Source: Agrobacterium vitis (GTDB taxonomy: Bacteria; Pseudomonadota; Alphaproteobacteria; Rhizobiales; Rhizobiaceae). Taken from it: a DNA stretch of 64,000 nucleotides. The notes under the pieces were generated by a model. It was not told the origin of the DNA. It saw nothing but the letters and a program-made list of their open reading frames with translations, and did no database searches. Location: assembly GCF_013426735.1 (NCBI RefSeq), contig NZ_AP023272.1:2400501-2464500 (forward strand). Reading direction: 5' to 3'. Of the stretch, positions 26,717 to 35,787 are shown piece by piece. Positions within the stretch are counted from its first letter, which is position 1. Every line of letters starts with the position of its first letter. A program made the translations under genes and the position numbers.

Positions 26717-28192
26717 TTACTTGGCAGTCATGCCCGGCAGGGTCACGCGGAACACCTGGAACATGGTATCAACATCGGCACCACCTTCGGCCTTGTAAGC
26801 CGCGCCAACCTGATAACCATCCTGGGTCAGGAAGTCGTTGTCATTGGCGACGAACAGGAAATAATCGTCCGGCGCGGCTGGATCGAGGGCCGAAGCAACC
26901 GACATCGCCTCCCATTTTTCGGAGAGATTGTTGGCATCGTTCGGCGCGCCATTGTGCAGGCCGAAGCGGGCGAGGTCCTTGTTGTCGTTGATGTCGATGA
27001 ACGGCGTCACCGCTGCCACCTTGACGGAGGCATCCACCACGCCCTTTGGGGCCACCGGCTTCGCATCATCGAATTCGCTATTGGCAATGTCCGTGGCCGC
27101 TGACAGATCGACTAGATCAATCTTGCGATAGACCGATGTGTCGTTCTTCATGCCCTGCCCGCTATTGCTGTCTCGCGCCAGCATCAGGAAGGTCTTGTCT
27201 GACAAGGCCAGGATTTCGCTCTGGGCGGCCACGGCGACCTTGCCCTTGCTGTCGAAGGTCGGCAACGGCACGACATATTCATGCACCAGCTTCAGATGAT
27301 CCATATCGGCAGCATCATAGACGAGAGCGCGGGTATTCATCCGGGTCGTGCTGCTATCGCCACCATCCTGGCGGGTCGCTGATTGCAGCAGCGCGATCAG
27401 GAACTTGCCATCCGGCGTCAGCGACATGCCTTCGAGGCCCTGGTTGTTCTGGCGACCGGTATCGGGATCCTTCGGGTCCGGCTTCTTACCGCCTTCACCG
27501 ACATTGTTGGACGAGAAGTTCAGCTCACCCTTGCGCATCGGCAGCAGGGCTTTCGGCGACTGGGTGGCGGAAATCAGTTTTCCCAGCGCCGAGAAATGAT
27601 AGATATAGGGGCCATATTCGTCGCTGATCATCATCGAGCCGTCCTTCAACAGGACCACGGCTTCCGGATCGAGCGAGATCTTGCCGGTGGTTGCTTGCGG
27701 CAAGGCTGGCAATGTCTTGGTCGCAGCGCGAACACCCGATTCCGGGTCCAGGCCAGTCAGGCTCTTGCCTTCCCCATCCGTCAGCAGGATCGTATCGGCA
27801 AGCTTTGCATCAAAGCCCTTCTGCTGCTTATCGGCTGGCAGAGTGGTTCCTGCCGGTGCTGGTGCCAGGGTAAAATCAATCTTGTTGATACGGGTGTTGT
27901 AATCAGTCGTGCCTTCGACATTGTAGCCACGATCCGGCAGGAGCCAAAGCGAACCGGAATAGGTCTCGCCCTGCTTTTTCCATTGGGTCAGATCGATAGC
28001 CATGCCGGAACCCGAACCGAAAGTTTCCTTGAACTTGTCGCGCTCGTTGGCCGGAATGCGGCCGATGGCGACAAGGCCCTTGTTGGCGATCGTCACTCCA
28101 TTGGCGCTGACCGTTCCTTCCGCCAGAACGACACCAGCCGAGGAGACCAGAACAGTTGCAGCCAGAAGCAATGCCTTGCGTGAAAATACCAT
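26717..28192 (-). CDS. Secreted esterase-like/phytase-family beta-propeller protein
   Basis: 491 aa with a signal peptide (about 1-24, VVLAE). The body resembles the esterase-like activity of phytase family (PF13449): LVAIGRIPANERDKF, GSLWLLPDRGYNVEG, SLDPEAVVLLKDGSMMISDEYGPYIYHFS and NQGLEGMSLTPDGKFLIALLQS. Enzymatic activity is largely inferred for this family, and the substrate (phosphate ester or other ester) is unknown. It is likely periplasmic. ATG 28192 (MVFSRKALLL) is preferred; ATG 28213 adds seven residues. Confidence 0.87.
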   Translation of the reverse strand: MVFSRKALLLAATVLVSSAGVVLAEGTVSANGVTIANKGLVAIGRIPANERDKFKETFGSGSGMAIDLTQWKKQGETYSGSLWLLPDRGYNVEGTTDYNTRINKIDFTLAPAPAGTTLPADKQQKGFDAKLADTILLTDGEGKSLTGLDPESGVRAATKTLPALPQATTGKISLDPEAVVLLKDGSMMISDEYGPYIYHFSALGKLISATQSPKALLPMRKGELNFSSNNVGEGGKKPDPKDPDTGRQNNQGLEGMSLTPDGKFLIALLQSATRQDGGDSSTTRMNTRALVYDAADMDHLKLVHEYVVPLPTFDSKGKVAVAAQSEILALSDKTFLMLARDSNSGQGMKNDTSVYRKIDLVDLSAATDIANSEFDDAKPVAPKGVVDASVKVAAVTPFIDINDNKDLARFGLHNGAPNDANNLSEKWEAMSVASALDPAAPDDYFLFVANDNDFLTQDGYQVGAAYKAEGGADVDTMFQVFRVTLPGMTAK

Positions 28193-28349
28193 GATCCCGA
28201 TCCTTTGCATCAACCGGGGCAGCGCTCAGCCTTGATGGGACACGGCATATCTGTCTGCCGTATCACTGCTCCCCCATCAGGGCCATTAGAAGCTTCCCGT
28301 GACAGGATCGTGACAAGGTCCTACAGGAAACGAGCGTTCTGCCGAAAGC

Positions 28350-29057
28350 CTAGAGCCCCGTTTTTCCCGTTGCAACATCCACGACGGGCGGCATGGCAAT
28401 CGTGCCGGAAGCCGGTTTCCATGCGGGCATGACCAATCCCCCGGAAATCAGCAGTTTGGCGCCTTCTTCCGGCGTCATATCCAGCAATTTCAGGCGGCTG
28501 CGGGGAACGAACATCAGGAAGCCAGCCGTAGGCACCGGGGTCGGCGGCATGAAGACAGCAATCATCTCCTCGCCCTCCTCATTCAGCCGGGCAGCAATTT
28601 CGCCGGTCACTTCGGTGGCGATAAACACCATGGCCCAGGTGCCGGGAGCCGGGAACTCGATCAGCCCGACCTTCTTGAAGGAACTGGACTGTTCCTTCAG
28701 CACCGTTTCAAAAATCTGCTTCAGGCTTTTATAGAGGGTGCGGACCAGCGGCATCCGGTTGAGGATCGACTCCCCAAAATTGACGACAGATCGCCCGACG
28801 AGATTGCGCCCCAGAAAGCCGATCATGGTGATGCCGACCACCGCAATCACCAGGCCGGTGCCGGGAATGGCGATATTGAAGTAATATTCCGGATTGTAGC
28901 GCTGCGGAATATAGGGCGTGACCCAGCTATCCGCCCAATCGATGAAGGTAAAGGTCAGCCAGACGGTGATCGCCAAGGGCGCACAGATGATCATGCCGGT
29001 CAGGAAATTGGTCCTTAGCCGGCTGGCAAAAGAAATTCGTTCTGGTTTATCCGACAT
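28350..29057 (-). CDS. DUF502 family membrane protein
   Basis: 235 aa, two transmembrane helices near the N-terminus (about residues 18-40 and 65-90) and a soluble C-terminal part. Family phrases are present: LRTNFLTGMIICAPLAITVW, GRSVVNFGESILNRMPLVRTLYKSLKQ (split here as separate motifs GESILNRMPLVRTLY and KSLKQIFETVL), and FMPPTPVPTAGFLMFVP. The function of DUF502 proteins is unknown. It follows glmS on the same strand with a 116-nt gap. Confidence 0.9.
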   Translation of the reverse strand: MSDKPERISFASRLRTNFLTGMIICAPLAITVWLTFTFIDWADSWVTPYIPQRYNPEYYFNIAIPGTGLVIAVVGITMIGFLGRNLVGRSVVNFGESILNRMPLVRTLYKSLKQIFETVLKEQSSSFKKVGLIEFPAPGTWAMVFIATEVTGEIAARLNEEGEEMIAVFMPPTPVPTAGFLMFVPRSRLKLLDMTPEEGAKLLISGGLVMPAWKPASGTIAMPPVVDVATGKTGL

Positions 29058-29132
29058 ATGACCCGATTTTTAATGAAATGGCCTGCTTCGCCGCATAAAC
29101 GCACACCGAAGCAGTCTGGTCAAACTGTGCGG

Positions 29133-29156
29133 CACCTTGCCCGCCAAGGCAAGGTG
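29133..29156. repeat. Inverted repeat between glmS and the DUF502 gene
   Basis: CACCTTGCC (29133-29141) and GGCAAGGTG (29148-29156) form a perfect 9-bp stem with a six-base loop, 18 nt beyond the glmS stop. No T tract follows on the minus strand, so it may stabilise the mRNA end or attenuate rather than terminate. Confidence 0.5.
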
Positions 29157-29173
29157 TGCAGTGCATAAATCGA

Positions 29174-31000
29174 TCACTCAACCGTGACGGATTTCGCCAG
29201 ATTGCGCGGCTGATCGACATCCGTGCCCATGAACACCGCCGTATGATAGGCGAGCAACTGGATCGGCAGTGAAAACACCATGGGCGCGATGATTTCCGCC
29301 ACATCGGGCAGAACGATGGTCGCCATGGTTTCCAGCCTGGAGGATGCCGCGCCCTTCTCATCGGTGATGAAAATGATCCTGCCGCCGCGCGCCGCCACTT
29401 CCTGCATGTTCGAGACGGTCTTTTCAAAGAACCGGTCATGCGGAGCGATGACGATGACCGGCATGTTTTCATCGATCAGCGCAATCGGCCCATGCTTCAA
29501 CTCACCCGCAGCATAGCCCTCGGCATGAATATAGGAAATTTCCTTGAGCTTCAGCGCCCCTTCCAAGGCCAGCGGATAGCTGGTGCCGCGACCGAGATAG
29601 AGCACGTCCTTGAATTTCGACAGGTCTCGCGACAGGCTTTCCATCTGAGGCTGGATCAGGTTAACCACCCAGCTCATGATGCGCGGCAGTTCGGACAGAT
29701 GCCGCACCATCTCCTTTTCTTCTTGGTTGCCGATCAGGCCCCGCGCCTTCCCGGCGGCAATCGCCAGCGATGCCATGACGGCGAGTTGGCAGGTGAAGGC
29801 CTTGGTGGAGGCAACGCCGATCTCCGGCCCGGCCAAAATTGGAAAGACTGCATCGGCCTCGCGGGCAATTGTCGATTCCTGCACATTGACGACCGCACCG
29901 ATTTTCAACCCCGCTTCCTTGCAATAGCGCAGCGAGGCCAGCGTATCGGCGGTTTCACCCGATTGCGAAATAAACAGCGCCGCCTGATCCGGCGACAGCG
30001 GCATTTCCCGATAACGAAATTCGGATGCGACATCGATTTCGACAGGCAGCCGGGCATAACGCTCGAACCAGTATTTGCCGATCAGACCCGCCAGATAGGC
30101 CGTCCCGCAGGCCGAAATCGCCAGACCACGCAAGCGGGCAAAATCCAGGCCGATCACATCGCTTTTCACCGTATGGGCAGCCAGATCGACATAATGCGCC
30201 AGCGCATGGGAGATCACCTCCGGCTGTTCATAGATTTCCTTCTCCATGAAATGGCGGTGATTGCCCTTATCGACCAGATAGGCGCTGCCCTGGGAGACCT
30301 GCTTGATTCGCTTGACCGGCTTGCCCGCGAAATCCATGATCTGGGCACTGCGATGGCCAATCACAGCGAAATCCCCATCGACCAGATAGGTAATCTGGTT
30401 GGTGAAAGGCGACAGGGCAATGGCGTCGGAGCCCAGGAACATTTCACCTTTGCCATGGCCGATGGCCAGCGGCGGGCCGAACCGGGCGGCAAAAAGCTGA
30501 GTCGGATCATCGGCAAACATCACCACCAGCGCATAGGCGCCGGTAATCCGGTTCAGCATCGCCAGCATCGCGCCCTTATGATCCAGCCCCTGACGGCGGA
30601 AACGGGCAAGAAGCTGGGCGACAACTTCGGTGTCGGTCTGGCTGGTGAACGTAGCGCCGTCAGCGACAAGTTCGTCGCGCAACTCGGAGAAATTCTCGAT
30701 AATGCCGTTGTGAACGACCGCGACGCCTTCGACGAAATGCGGATGGGCATTGGCTTCGTTCGGCACGCCATGCGTGGCCCAGCGGGTATGGGCAATGCCG
30801 ATTGTGCCTGGAAGCGGCTGTTGTGCCAGCTTGGTTTCTAGGTTGAACAGCTTGCCCTCGGCGCGGCGGCGATCCATCACCCCATGATCGAGCGTCGCGA
30901 CACCTGCCGAATCATACCCCCGGTATTCCAGCCGCTTCATGGCGTCCACCAAACGTTCTGAGACCGGCCGATCACCGACAATTCCGACAATACCGCACAT
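29174..31000 (-). CDS. glmS: Glutamine--fructose-6-phosphate aminotransferase (isomerizing)
   Basis: Makes glucosamine-6-phosphate from fructose-6-phosphate and glutamine, the first committed step to UDP-GlcNAc. 608 aa from MCGIVGIVG, in which Cys2 becomes the N-terminal nucleophile of the glutaminase domain (to about residue 220). Two SIS domains follow (ISACGTAYLAGLIGKYWFE; YLGRGTSYPLALEGALKLKE) and the usual end AKSVTVE. The start at 31000 is fixed by the need to expose Cys. No glmS ribozyme is expected or seen. It is downstream of glmU on the same strand. Confidence 0.97.
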   Translation of the reverse strand: MCGIVGIVGDRPVSERLVDAMKRLEYRGYDSAGVATLDHGVMDRRRAEGKLFNLETKLAQQPLPGTIGIAHTRWATHGVPNEANAHPHFVEGVAVVHNGIIENFSELRDELVADGATFTSQTDTEVVAQLLARFRRQGLDHKGAMLAMLNRITGAYALVVMFADDPTQLFAARFGPPLAIGHGKGEMFLGSDAIALSPFTNQITYLVDGDFAVIGHRSAQIMDFAGKPVKRIKQVSQGSAYLVDKGNHRHFMEKEIYEQPEVISHALAHYVDLAAHTVKSDVIGLDFARLRGLAISACGTAYLAGLIGKYWFERYARLPVEIDVASEFRYREMPLSPDQAALFISQSGETADTLASLRYCKEAGLKIGAVVNVQESTIAREADAVFPILAGPEIGVASTKAFTCQLAVMASLAIAAGKARGLIGNQEEKEMVRHLSELPRIMSWVVNLIQPQMESLSRDLSKFKDVLYLGRGTSYPLALEGALKLKEISYIHAEGYAAGELKHGPIALIDENMPVIVIAPHDRFFEKTVSNMQEVAARGGRIIFITDEKGAASSRLETMATIVLPDVAEIIAPMVFSLPIQLLAYHTAVFMGTDVDQPRNLAKSVTVE

Positions 31001-31129
31001 GCAATTCTCCTTCTCGCGCTTACGCGAGGCCAGTCCTACCAATTCCGGAGGATTTCTCAATTCCAGGAATGGTCAATTTGGATATCGTGACGTTACGAAA
31101 ATATCCGTGATCACGAACCGGATTTTTTC

Positions 31130-31196
31130 ATGGCTCTAAGTCCTTTGATTTACGCATTTCCGGACGCAAAACCGCTTCACACTTTTCCTGAAAATG
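31130..31196. repeat. RIME-like repeat (second family) at the end of glmU
   Basis: GGCTCTAAGTCCTTTGATTTACGCATTTCCGGACGCAAAACCGCTTCACACTTTTCCTGAAAATGC in pieces: TTTACGCATTTCCGGACG, AAAACCGCTTCACACTTTTC, CTGAAAATGCTTT. It shares TTTACGCAT, the CCGGA and AAAACCG blocks with the copy at 40476, and CACTTTTCC(C)TGA with the first family. It overlaps the 3' end of glmU, encoding its last residues (AFSGKV) and stop. Confidence 0.6.
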
Positions 31197-32535
31197 CTTT
31201 GATCGCCATATTCCGCTCCCGGATCGCTTTTGCCCGCCCCGGTTTGATTTCCTGGCGCGCCCGGCCAAGTGCCAACGCATCGGCAGGCACATCATCCGTA
31301 ATCACGCTGCCAGAGGCGATCAGCGCGCCATCGCCAATCGTCACCGGGGCGACCAGGGCGCTGTTGGAGCCGATAAAGGCATTCGCGCCAATCCGGGTCT
31401 CATGCTTGTTCACCCCATCGTAATTGCAGGTAATCGTACCTGCGCCAATGTTGGTTTCCGCGCCAATAAAGGCATCACCGATATAGGTGAGATGGTTGAT
31501 CTTGGCGCCAGCGCCAATCTCGGCCTTTTTCACCTCGCAGAAATTGCCGACCTTGGAGCCCTCGCCCAGATTGGCACCGGGCCGCAGCCGCGCAAACGGG
31601 CCGACTGTCGCACCGGATGCCACATGCGCACCTTCCAGATGCGAAAAGGCATGGATCACCGCACCGCTTTCCACAGTCACGCCGGGACCGAACACCACAT
31701 TCGGCTCGATCAGCACATCCTGCGCCAGAACAGTATCATAGGCCAGAAACACCGTTTCCGGGGCAATCATCGAGACGCCTGACAGCATCAATTCATGACG
31801 CCGACGCTCCTGCCAGAGCTTTTCGATCACCGCCAGTTCGGCGCGATTGTTGCAGCCCGCAAGCTCAGATTCCGGCGCATCGACAGCCACCGCCTTGCCG
31901 CCCAGCGAGCGGACGATTTCGACCAGATCGGTCAGGTAATATTCACCCTTGGCATTGGCATTGCCGATCCGCCCCAGAAGGTCCAACGCCTTGGCACCAT
32001 TGATCGCCATCAAGCCACTATTGCACCACGTCACCTTGCGCTCTTCGTCGCTGGCATCCTTTTCTTCGCGGATGGCGACCAATTCACCGTCCTCGACCAG
32101 AAGACGGCCATAGCCGGTCGGCTTTTCAGTGTGAAAACCAATCACCGCAATGTCATTGCCGTCAGCCAGAGCCGCACGCGCTGCCAACAGCGGACCTGAT
32201 GTAATCAGCGGTGCATCGCCATAGGCCACCAGAATATCGTCATAGCCTCGGGCAAACGCCTCACCCGCTGTCAAAACGGCATGGCCGGTGCCAAGCCGCT
32301 CGGTTTGCACGAAGGGGGTGACGGACAGGCCTTTGATGCTGGCGGCTTTTGTCACCTTATCCGCATCACGCCCGACGACCAGCGCTACATCGGCAATATC
32401 GCTGGCGGCAATCGCCTGCATCACATGGGCAATCATCGGCAGGCCCGCCACCGGATGCAGCACCTTGGACATCGCGGATTTCATTCGCGTGCTATCGCCT
32501 GCGGCGAGAATGACGGCAAGACAGGTGCGGCTCAT
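31177..32535 (-). CDS. glmU: Bifunctional UDP-N-acetylglucosamine pyrophosphorylase / glucosamine-1-phosphate N-acetyltransferase
   Basis: Catalyses the last two steps to UDP-GlcNAc. 452 aa from [20 protein letters not shown] (the uridyltransferase loop), an N-terminal nucleotidyltransferase domain to about residue 230, then a left-handed beta-helix acetyltransferase domain ([21 protein letters not shown]). The last six codons and stop fall in a RIME-like repeat, so the extreme C-terminus is probably not ancestral. The 452-aa length is close to normal. The ATG at 32535 is supported by the conserved N-terminus; ATGs up to 32628 are open but would run across the BMP-operon terminator. Confidence 0.96.
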   Translation of the reverse strand: MSRTCLAVILAAGDSTRMKSAMSKVLHPVAGLPMIAHVMQAIAASDIADVALVVGRDADKVTKAASIKGLSVTPFVQTERLGTGHAVLTAGEAFARGYDDILVAYGDAPLITSGPLLAARAALADGNDIAVIGFHTEKPTGYGRLLVEDGELVAIREEKDASDEERKVTWCNSGLMAINGAKALDLLGRIGNANAKGEYYLTDLVEIVRSLGGKAVAVDAPESELAGCNNRAELAVIEKLWQERRRHELMLSGVSMIAPETVFLAYDTVLAQDVLIEPNVVFGPGVTVESGAVIHAFSHLEGAHVASGATVGPFARLRPGANLGEGSKVGNFCEVKKAEIGAGAKINHLTYIGDAFIGAETNIGAGTITCNYDGVNKHETRIGANAFIGSNSALVAPVTIGDGALIASGSVITDDVPADALALGRARQEIKPGRAKAIRERNMAIKAFSGKV

Positions 32536-32598
32536 CAGGTATCTCCGAAAGTCGGTCATTTTGGCGTGAGCTATCATGCCGTGACCTTGATCGGCAAT

Positions 32599-32623
32599 GA
32601 AAAAGGGCGCCCGAAGACGCCCT
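32599..32623 (-). terminator. Rho-independent terminator of the BMP transporter operon
   Basis: On the minus strand AGGGCGTC-TTCG-GGCGCCCT forms an 8-bp stem with a stable TTCG tetraloop closed by C-G, followed by five T. It lies 25 nt after the last gene of the operon and upstream of glmU. Confidence 0.9.
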
Positions 32624-32648
32624 CTCAATCATTCCACGCGTCTGAAGA

Positions 32649-33722
32649 TTACTTCGGCAGCTTATCGTCCACGCCTTCGACATAGAAGTTCATACCGAGC
32701 AGGGTCTTGTCATCGGCCTTTTCGCCAGCCTTCAACCAAGCTGTGCCGTCCTGCTTGTTCACAGGACCGGTGAAGGGATGCAATTCGCCGGACTTGATCT
32801 TGGCTTCGGTGTCTTCGGCCAGCTTTTTCACATCGTCGGGCATGTTGGTGTAGGGCGCCATGGTCAGGATGCCGTCCTTCAGGCCGTCGAAGCTCTGCTC
32901 CGAGGTCCATTTTCCGTCCAGCAGGGCCTGGGTGCGCTTGATGTAATAGGCGCCCCAGGTGTCCTTGATGGCTGTTAGCTGCGAGGTCGGGCCAGCAGCG
33001 ATCATGTCGGAGGCCTGGCCGAACGCCTTGATGCCGCGCTCCTGGGCGATCTGCATTGGAGCCGTGGTGTCGGTGTGCTGGGTCAGGATATCGACGCCCT
33101 GGTCCAGCAGCGCCTTGGCGGCATCGGCTTCCTTGCCGGGGTCGAACCAGGTATTGACCCAGATGACCTTCATCTTGAAATCCGGATTGACGGATTTCGC
33201 GCCAAGCTCGAACGCATTGATGCCCATCACCACTTCGGGAATCGGGAAGGAGGCGATGTAGCCGGCCTCACCCTTCTTCGACATCTTACCGGCAATCACG
33301 CCGGAAATGTAGCGGCCTTCGTAAAAGCGCGAATTGTAGGTCGCAACATTTTCAGCCGATTTGAAGCCGGTTGCATGTTCAAATTTCACCTTTGGGAATT
33401 TCTTGGCGACCTTGACGGTGGCATCCATGAAACCGAAGGAGGTAGTGAAGATCAGCTTGCAGTCTTCGCGGGCCAAACGCTCGATAGCGCGTTCAGCATC
33501 CGGTCCTTCAGGCACGTTTTCCAGGAAAGGCGTGTCGATCTTGTCGCCGAAATGCTTCTGCAATTCCTGGCGGCCCAGCTCATGAGCCTGGGTCCAACCG
33601 CCATCCGTCTTGCTGCCGACGTAAACGAAGCAGATCTTGGTCTTGTCGGCGGCGCTGGCGCTACCGGCAACGGAAAGCATCGTGGCGACGGAGGCCGCAA
33701 ATGCGAGTGCGAGTTTTTTCAT
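32649..33722 (-). CDS. BMP-family ABC transporter substrate-binding protein
   Basis: 357 aa. Signal peptide about 1-24 (AGSASA). The Bmp/PnrA family binds purine or other nucleosides; family phrases are KICFVYVGSKTDGGWTQAHELG, PKVKFEHATGF, YNSRFYEGRYISGVIAGKM and GYIASFPIPEVVMGINAFELG. It is the last gene of the importer operon and is followed by a strong terminator. ATG 33722 (MKKLALAFAA) follows GGGGAAAC closely. The exact nucleoside cannot be told from the sequence. Confidence 0.93.
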   Translation of the reverse strand: MKKLALAFAASVATMLSVAGSASAADKTKICFVYVGSKTDGGWTQAHELGRQELQKHFGDKIDTPFLENVPEGPDAERAIERLAREDCKLIFTTSFGFMDATVKVAKKFPKVKFEHATGFKSAENVATYNSRFYEGRYISGVIAGKMSKKGEAGYIASFPIPEVVMGINAFELGAKSVNPDFKMKVIWVNTWFDPGKEADAAKALLDQGVDILTQHTDTTAPMQIAQERGIKAFGQASDMIAAGPTSQLTAIKDTWGAYYIKRTQALLDGKWTSEQSFDGLKDGILTMAPYTNMPDDVKKLAEDTEAKIKSGELHPFTGPVNKQDGTAWLKAGEKADDKTLLGMNFYVEGVDDKLPK

Positions 33723-33775
33723 AGTTTCCCCTGATTGCATGAGAGTGAAGGTTTCATGAGAGTGAAGACGATGGG

Positions 33776-34693
33776 TCAGCGATCCGGAACGAAGGGCTTT
33801 CCCAGAGAAGCGGGTGTATTGATCAGCGTCGTGCGCCGATTATGCGAAATCGCGATCAAAACGACAATGGTCGCAGCATAAGGAAGTGCTGATAAAAACT
33901 GCGACGGCAATCCGATGCCGAATGCCTGCGCATGCAGCTGGCCGATGGTGACCGCCCCAAACAGATAGCCGCCCGCCAGCACCCGCCCCGGTCGCCAGGA
34001 GGCAAACACCACCAGCGCCAGCGCGATCCAGCCCCGCCCAGCCGACATGTTTTCCACCCATTGCGGCGTATAGACCAGCGACAATTGCGCCCCGGCCAGA
34101 CCGGAACAGGCACCGCCGAACATCACCGCCAGATAGCGGGTGCGGATGACTTTCAGCCCCAATGTATGCGCAGACGCGGGACTATCGCCCACCGCCCGCA
34201 ACATCAGCCCTGCCCGGCTTTTAAACAGGAACCAGTGGACGCCGATGACAAGGACAATCGCCAGATAAAAGATCAGATCCTGCCGAAACAGCAGAGGGCC
34301 GACGACGGGAATATCCGACAGGACCGGAAACTCAATGGCCTGAAGCTTGACGCCGGGCTTGCCGACAAAACTCTCGCCCAACTGGCCGGACACGCCAAGC
34401 CCCAGAATGGTCAGCGCCAACCCGGTAGCCACCTGGTTGGTGACGAGCGTCAGCGTCAAAAATCCAAACAGCAGCGAAAATCCTGCACCGGCGACAATGC
34501 CCGCCACCACGCCCAGCAGCGGTGATCCGGTGGAATAGGCAGTTGCAAAAGCGGCAACCGCGCCCATAACCATCATGCCTTCGACGCCGAGATTGAGCAC
34601 ACCGGCGCGCTCAGTGACAAGCTCGCCAAGGGCAGCGATAACCAGCGGGGTTGAGGCAGTGATAACCGTCAGAAGAATGGCTTCGAGGATCAT
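33776..34693 (-). CDS. Nucleoside-type ABC transporter permease (YufQ-like)
   Basis: 305 aa, about eight or nine helices. This is the branched-chain-amino-acid-type permease fold used by BMP systems: LGELVTERAGVLNLGVEGMM near the N-terminus and GDSPASAHTLGLKVIRTRYL in the ATPase-contact loop. It overlaps the preceding permease gene by four nt (ATGA), so the two are coupled. Confidence 0.92.
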   Translation of the reverse strand: MILEAILLTVITASTPLVIAALGELVTERAGVLNLGVEGMMVMGAVAAFATAYSTGSPLLGVVAGIVAGAGFSLLFGFLTLTLVTNQVATGLALTILGLGVSGQLGESFVGKPGVKLQAIEFPVLSDIPVVGPLLFRQDLIFYLAIVLVIGVHWFLFKSRAGLMLRAVGDSPASAHTLGLKVIRTRYLAVMFGGACSGLAGAQLSLVYTPQWVENMSAGRGWIALALVVFASWRPGRVLAGGYLFGAVTIGQLHAQAFGIGLPSQFLSALPYAATIVVLIAISHNRRTTLINTPASLGKPFVPDR

Positions 34694-35787
34694 TTCGCAC
34701 CCTCTGCCACGGAGGAGCGGGTTTTGGAAAACACCAGCCTGATCCTATAATAAATCAACGTGTCGCAGGAGAGCACGAAGAACAGCAACAGCCCCTGAAA
34801 CACCCGCGCCACCTTATCCGAAACGCCAATGGCCAGCTGCGCGCCCTCGCCGCCCAGATAGGTCAGCGCCAGAACCAAACCGGCAACAATGATACCGAGC
34901 GGATTGAGCCTGCCGAGAAACGCGACAATGATCGCCGTAAAGCCGTAGCCCGGCGAAATTGACGGCTGCAAGTGATTGATCGACCCAGACACCTCAGAAA
35001 TCCCGGCAAGACCGGCCAGCGCCCCGGAAAACAGCATGGAAAACCAAACCATGCCCCTGGAGGAAAAACCGGCAAACCGCCCTGCCCGTTCCGATTGGCC
35101 AAGCACGACGATTTCAAAGCCCTTCAGCGTATAACGCATCATCAACCAGACGCCGACAGCCGCAACCAAGGCAAAGACAAAGCCCCAATGGGCGCGTCCT
35201 GAGTCTTCCCAGATGGCAGGCAGAATGCCCTCCGTGACGAATTCGCGGGTCTGGGGAAAATTGAAGCCTTGCGGGTCGCGCCAGGGACCGCGCACCAGGT
35301 AATCCAGAATGAACTGAGCAATATAGACCAGCATCAGGCTGGTGAGAATTTCATTGGTGTTGAAGCGGGTTTTCAACAGCGCCGGGATGGCGGCGTAAAG
35401 CGCACCACCAACCATGCCCATCACCATCATCAGCGGCAAAAGCAGCGGCGATTGCCATTCGTAAAAGATCACCGGAATGATCGAACCGCAAATCGCCCCT
35501 ACCGTGAACTGGCCTTCCGCGCCAATATTCCAATTGTTCGAGCGATAACAGACAGACAGTCCGACAGCGATCAGGATCAGCGGTGCCGCCTTGATCGCCA
35601 GCTCATGCAGCGACCAGACCTCGGTGAGCGGCGCAATGAAAAAGCTGTAAAGCGCAAAGAACGGGTCCTTGCCCAGCGCTGCAAACATCAACCCGCCGAA
35701 AAACAGCGTCAAAGCCAGCGCCAGTAAGGGTGAGACCAGCGTAAACAGCCCGGACGCGCGGGCGCGCTTTTCCAGTTCAATGCGCAT
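34690..35787 (-). CDS. Nucleoside-type ABC transporter permease (YufP-like)
   Basis: 365 aa, about nine or ten helices; ALGKDPFFALYSFFI and SVCYRSNNWNIGAEGQFTVGAI are typical. The ATG at 35787 overlaps the end of the ATPase gene by 11 nt. It forms a heterodimeric channel with the YufQ-like subunit. Confidence 0.92.
   Translation of the reverse strand: MRIELEKRARASGLFTLVSPLLALALTLFFGGLMFAALGKDPFFALYSFFIAPLTEVWSLHELAIKAAPLILIAVGLSVCYRSNNWNIGAEGQFTVGAICGSIIPVIFYEWQSPLLLPLMMVMGMVGGALYAAIPALLKTRFNTNEILTSLMLVYIAQFILDYLVRGPWRDPQGFNFPQTREFVTEGILPAIWEDSGRAHWGFVFALVAAVGVWLMMRYTLKGFEIVVLGQSERAGRFAGFSSRGMVWFSMLFSGALAGLAGISEVSGSINHLQPSISPGYGFTAIIVAFLGRLNPLGIIVAGLVLALTYLGGEGAQLAIGVSDKVARVFQGLLLFFVLSCDTLIYYRIRLVFSKTRSSVAEGAK

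Noticed and set aside
29438..30841. 467-codon plus-strand frame
   Set aside because: Antisense to glmS; His/Arg/Gln-rich composition and no recognisable domain.
29050..31000. glmS ribozyme or GlcN6P riboswitch
   Set aside because: Found in Gram-positive bacteria; the region upstream of glmS here is only about 175 nt, part of it repeat, with no resembling structure.
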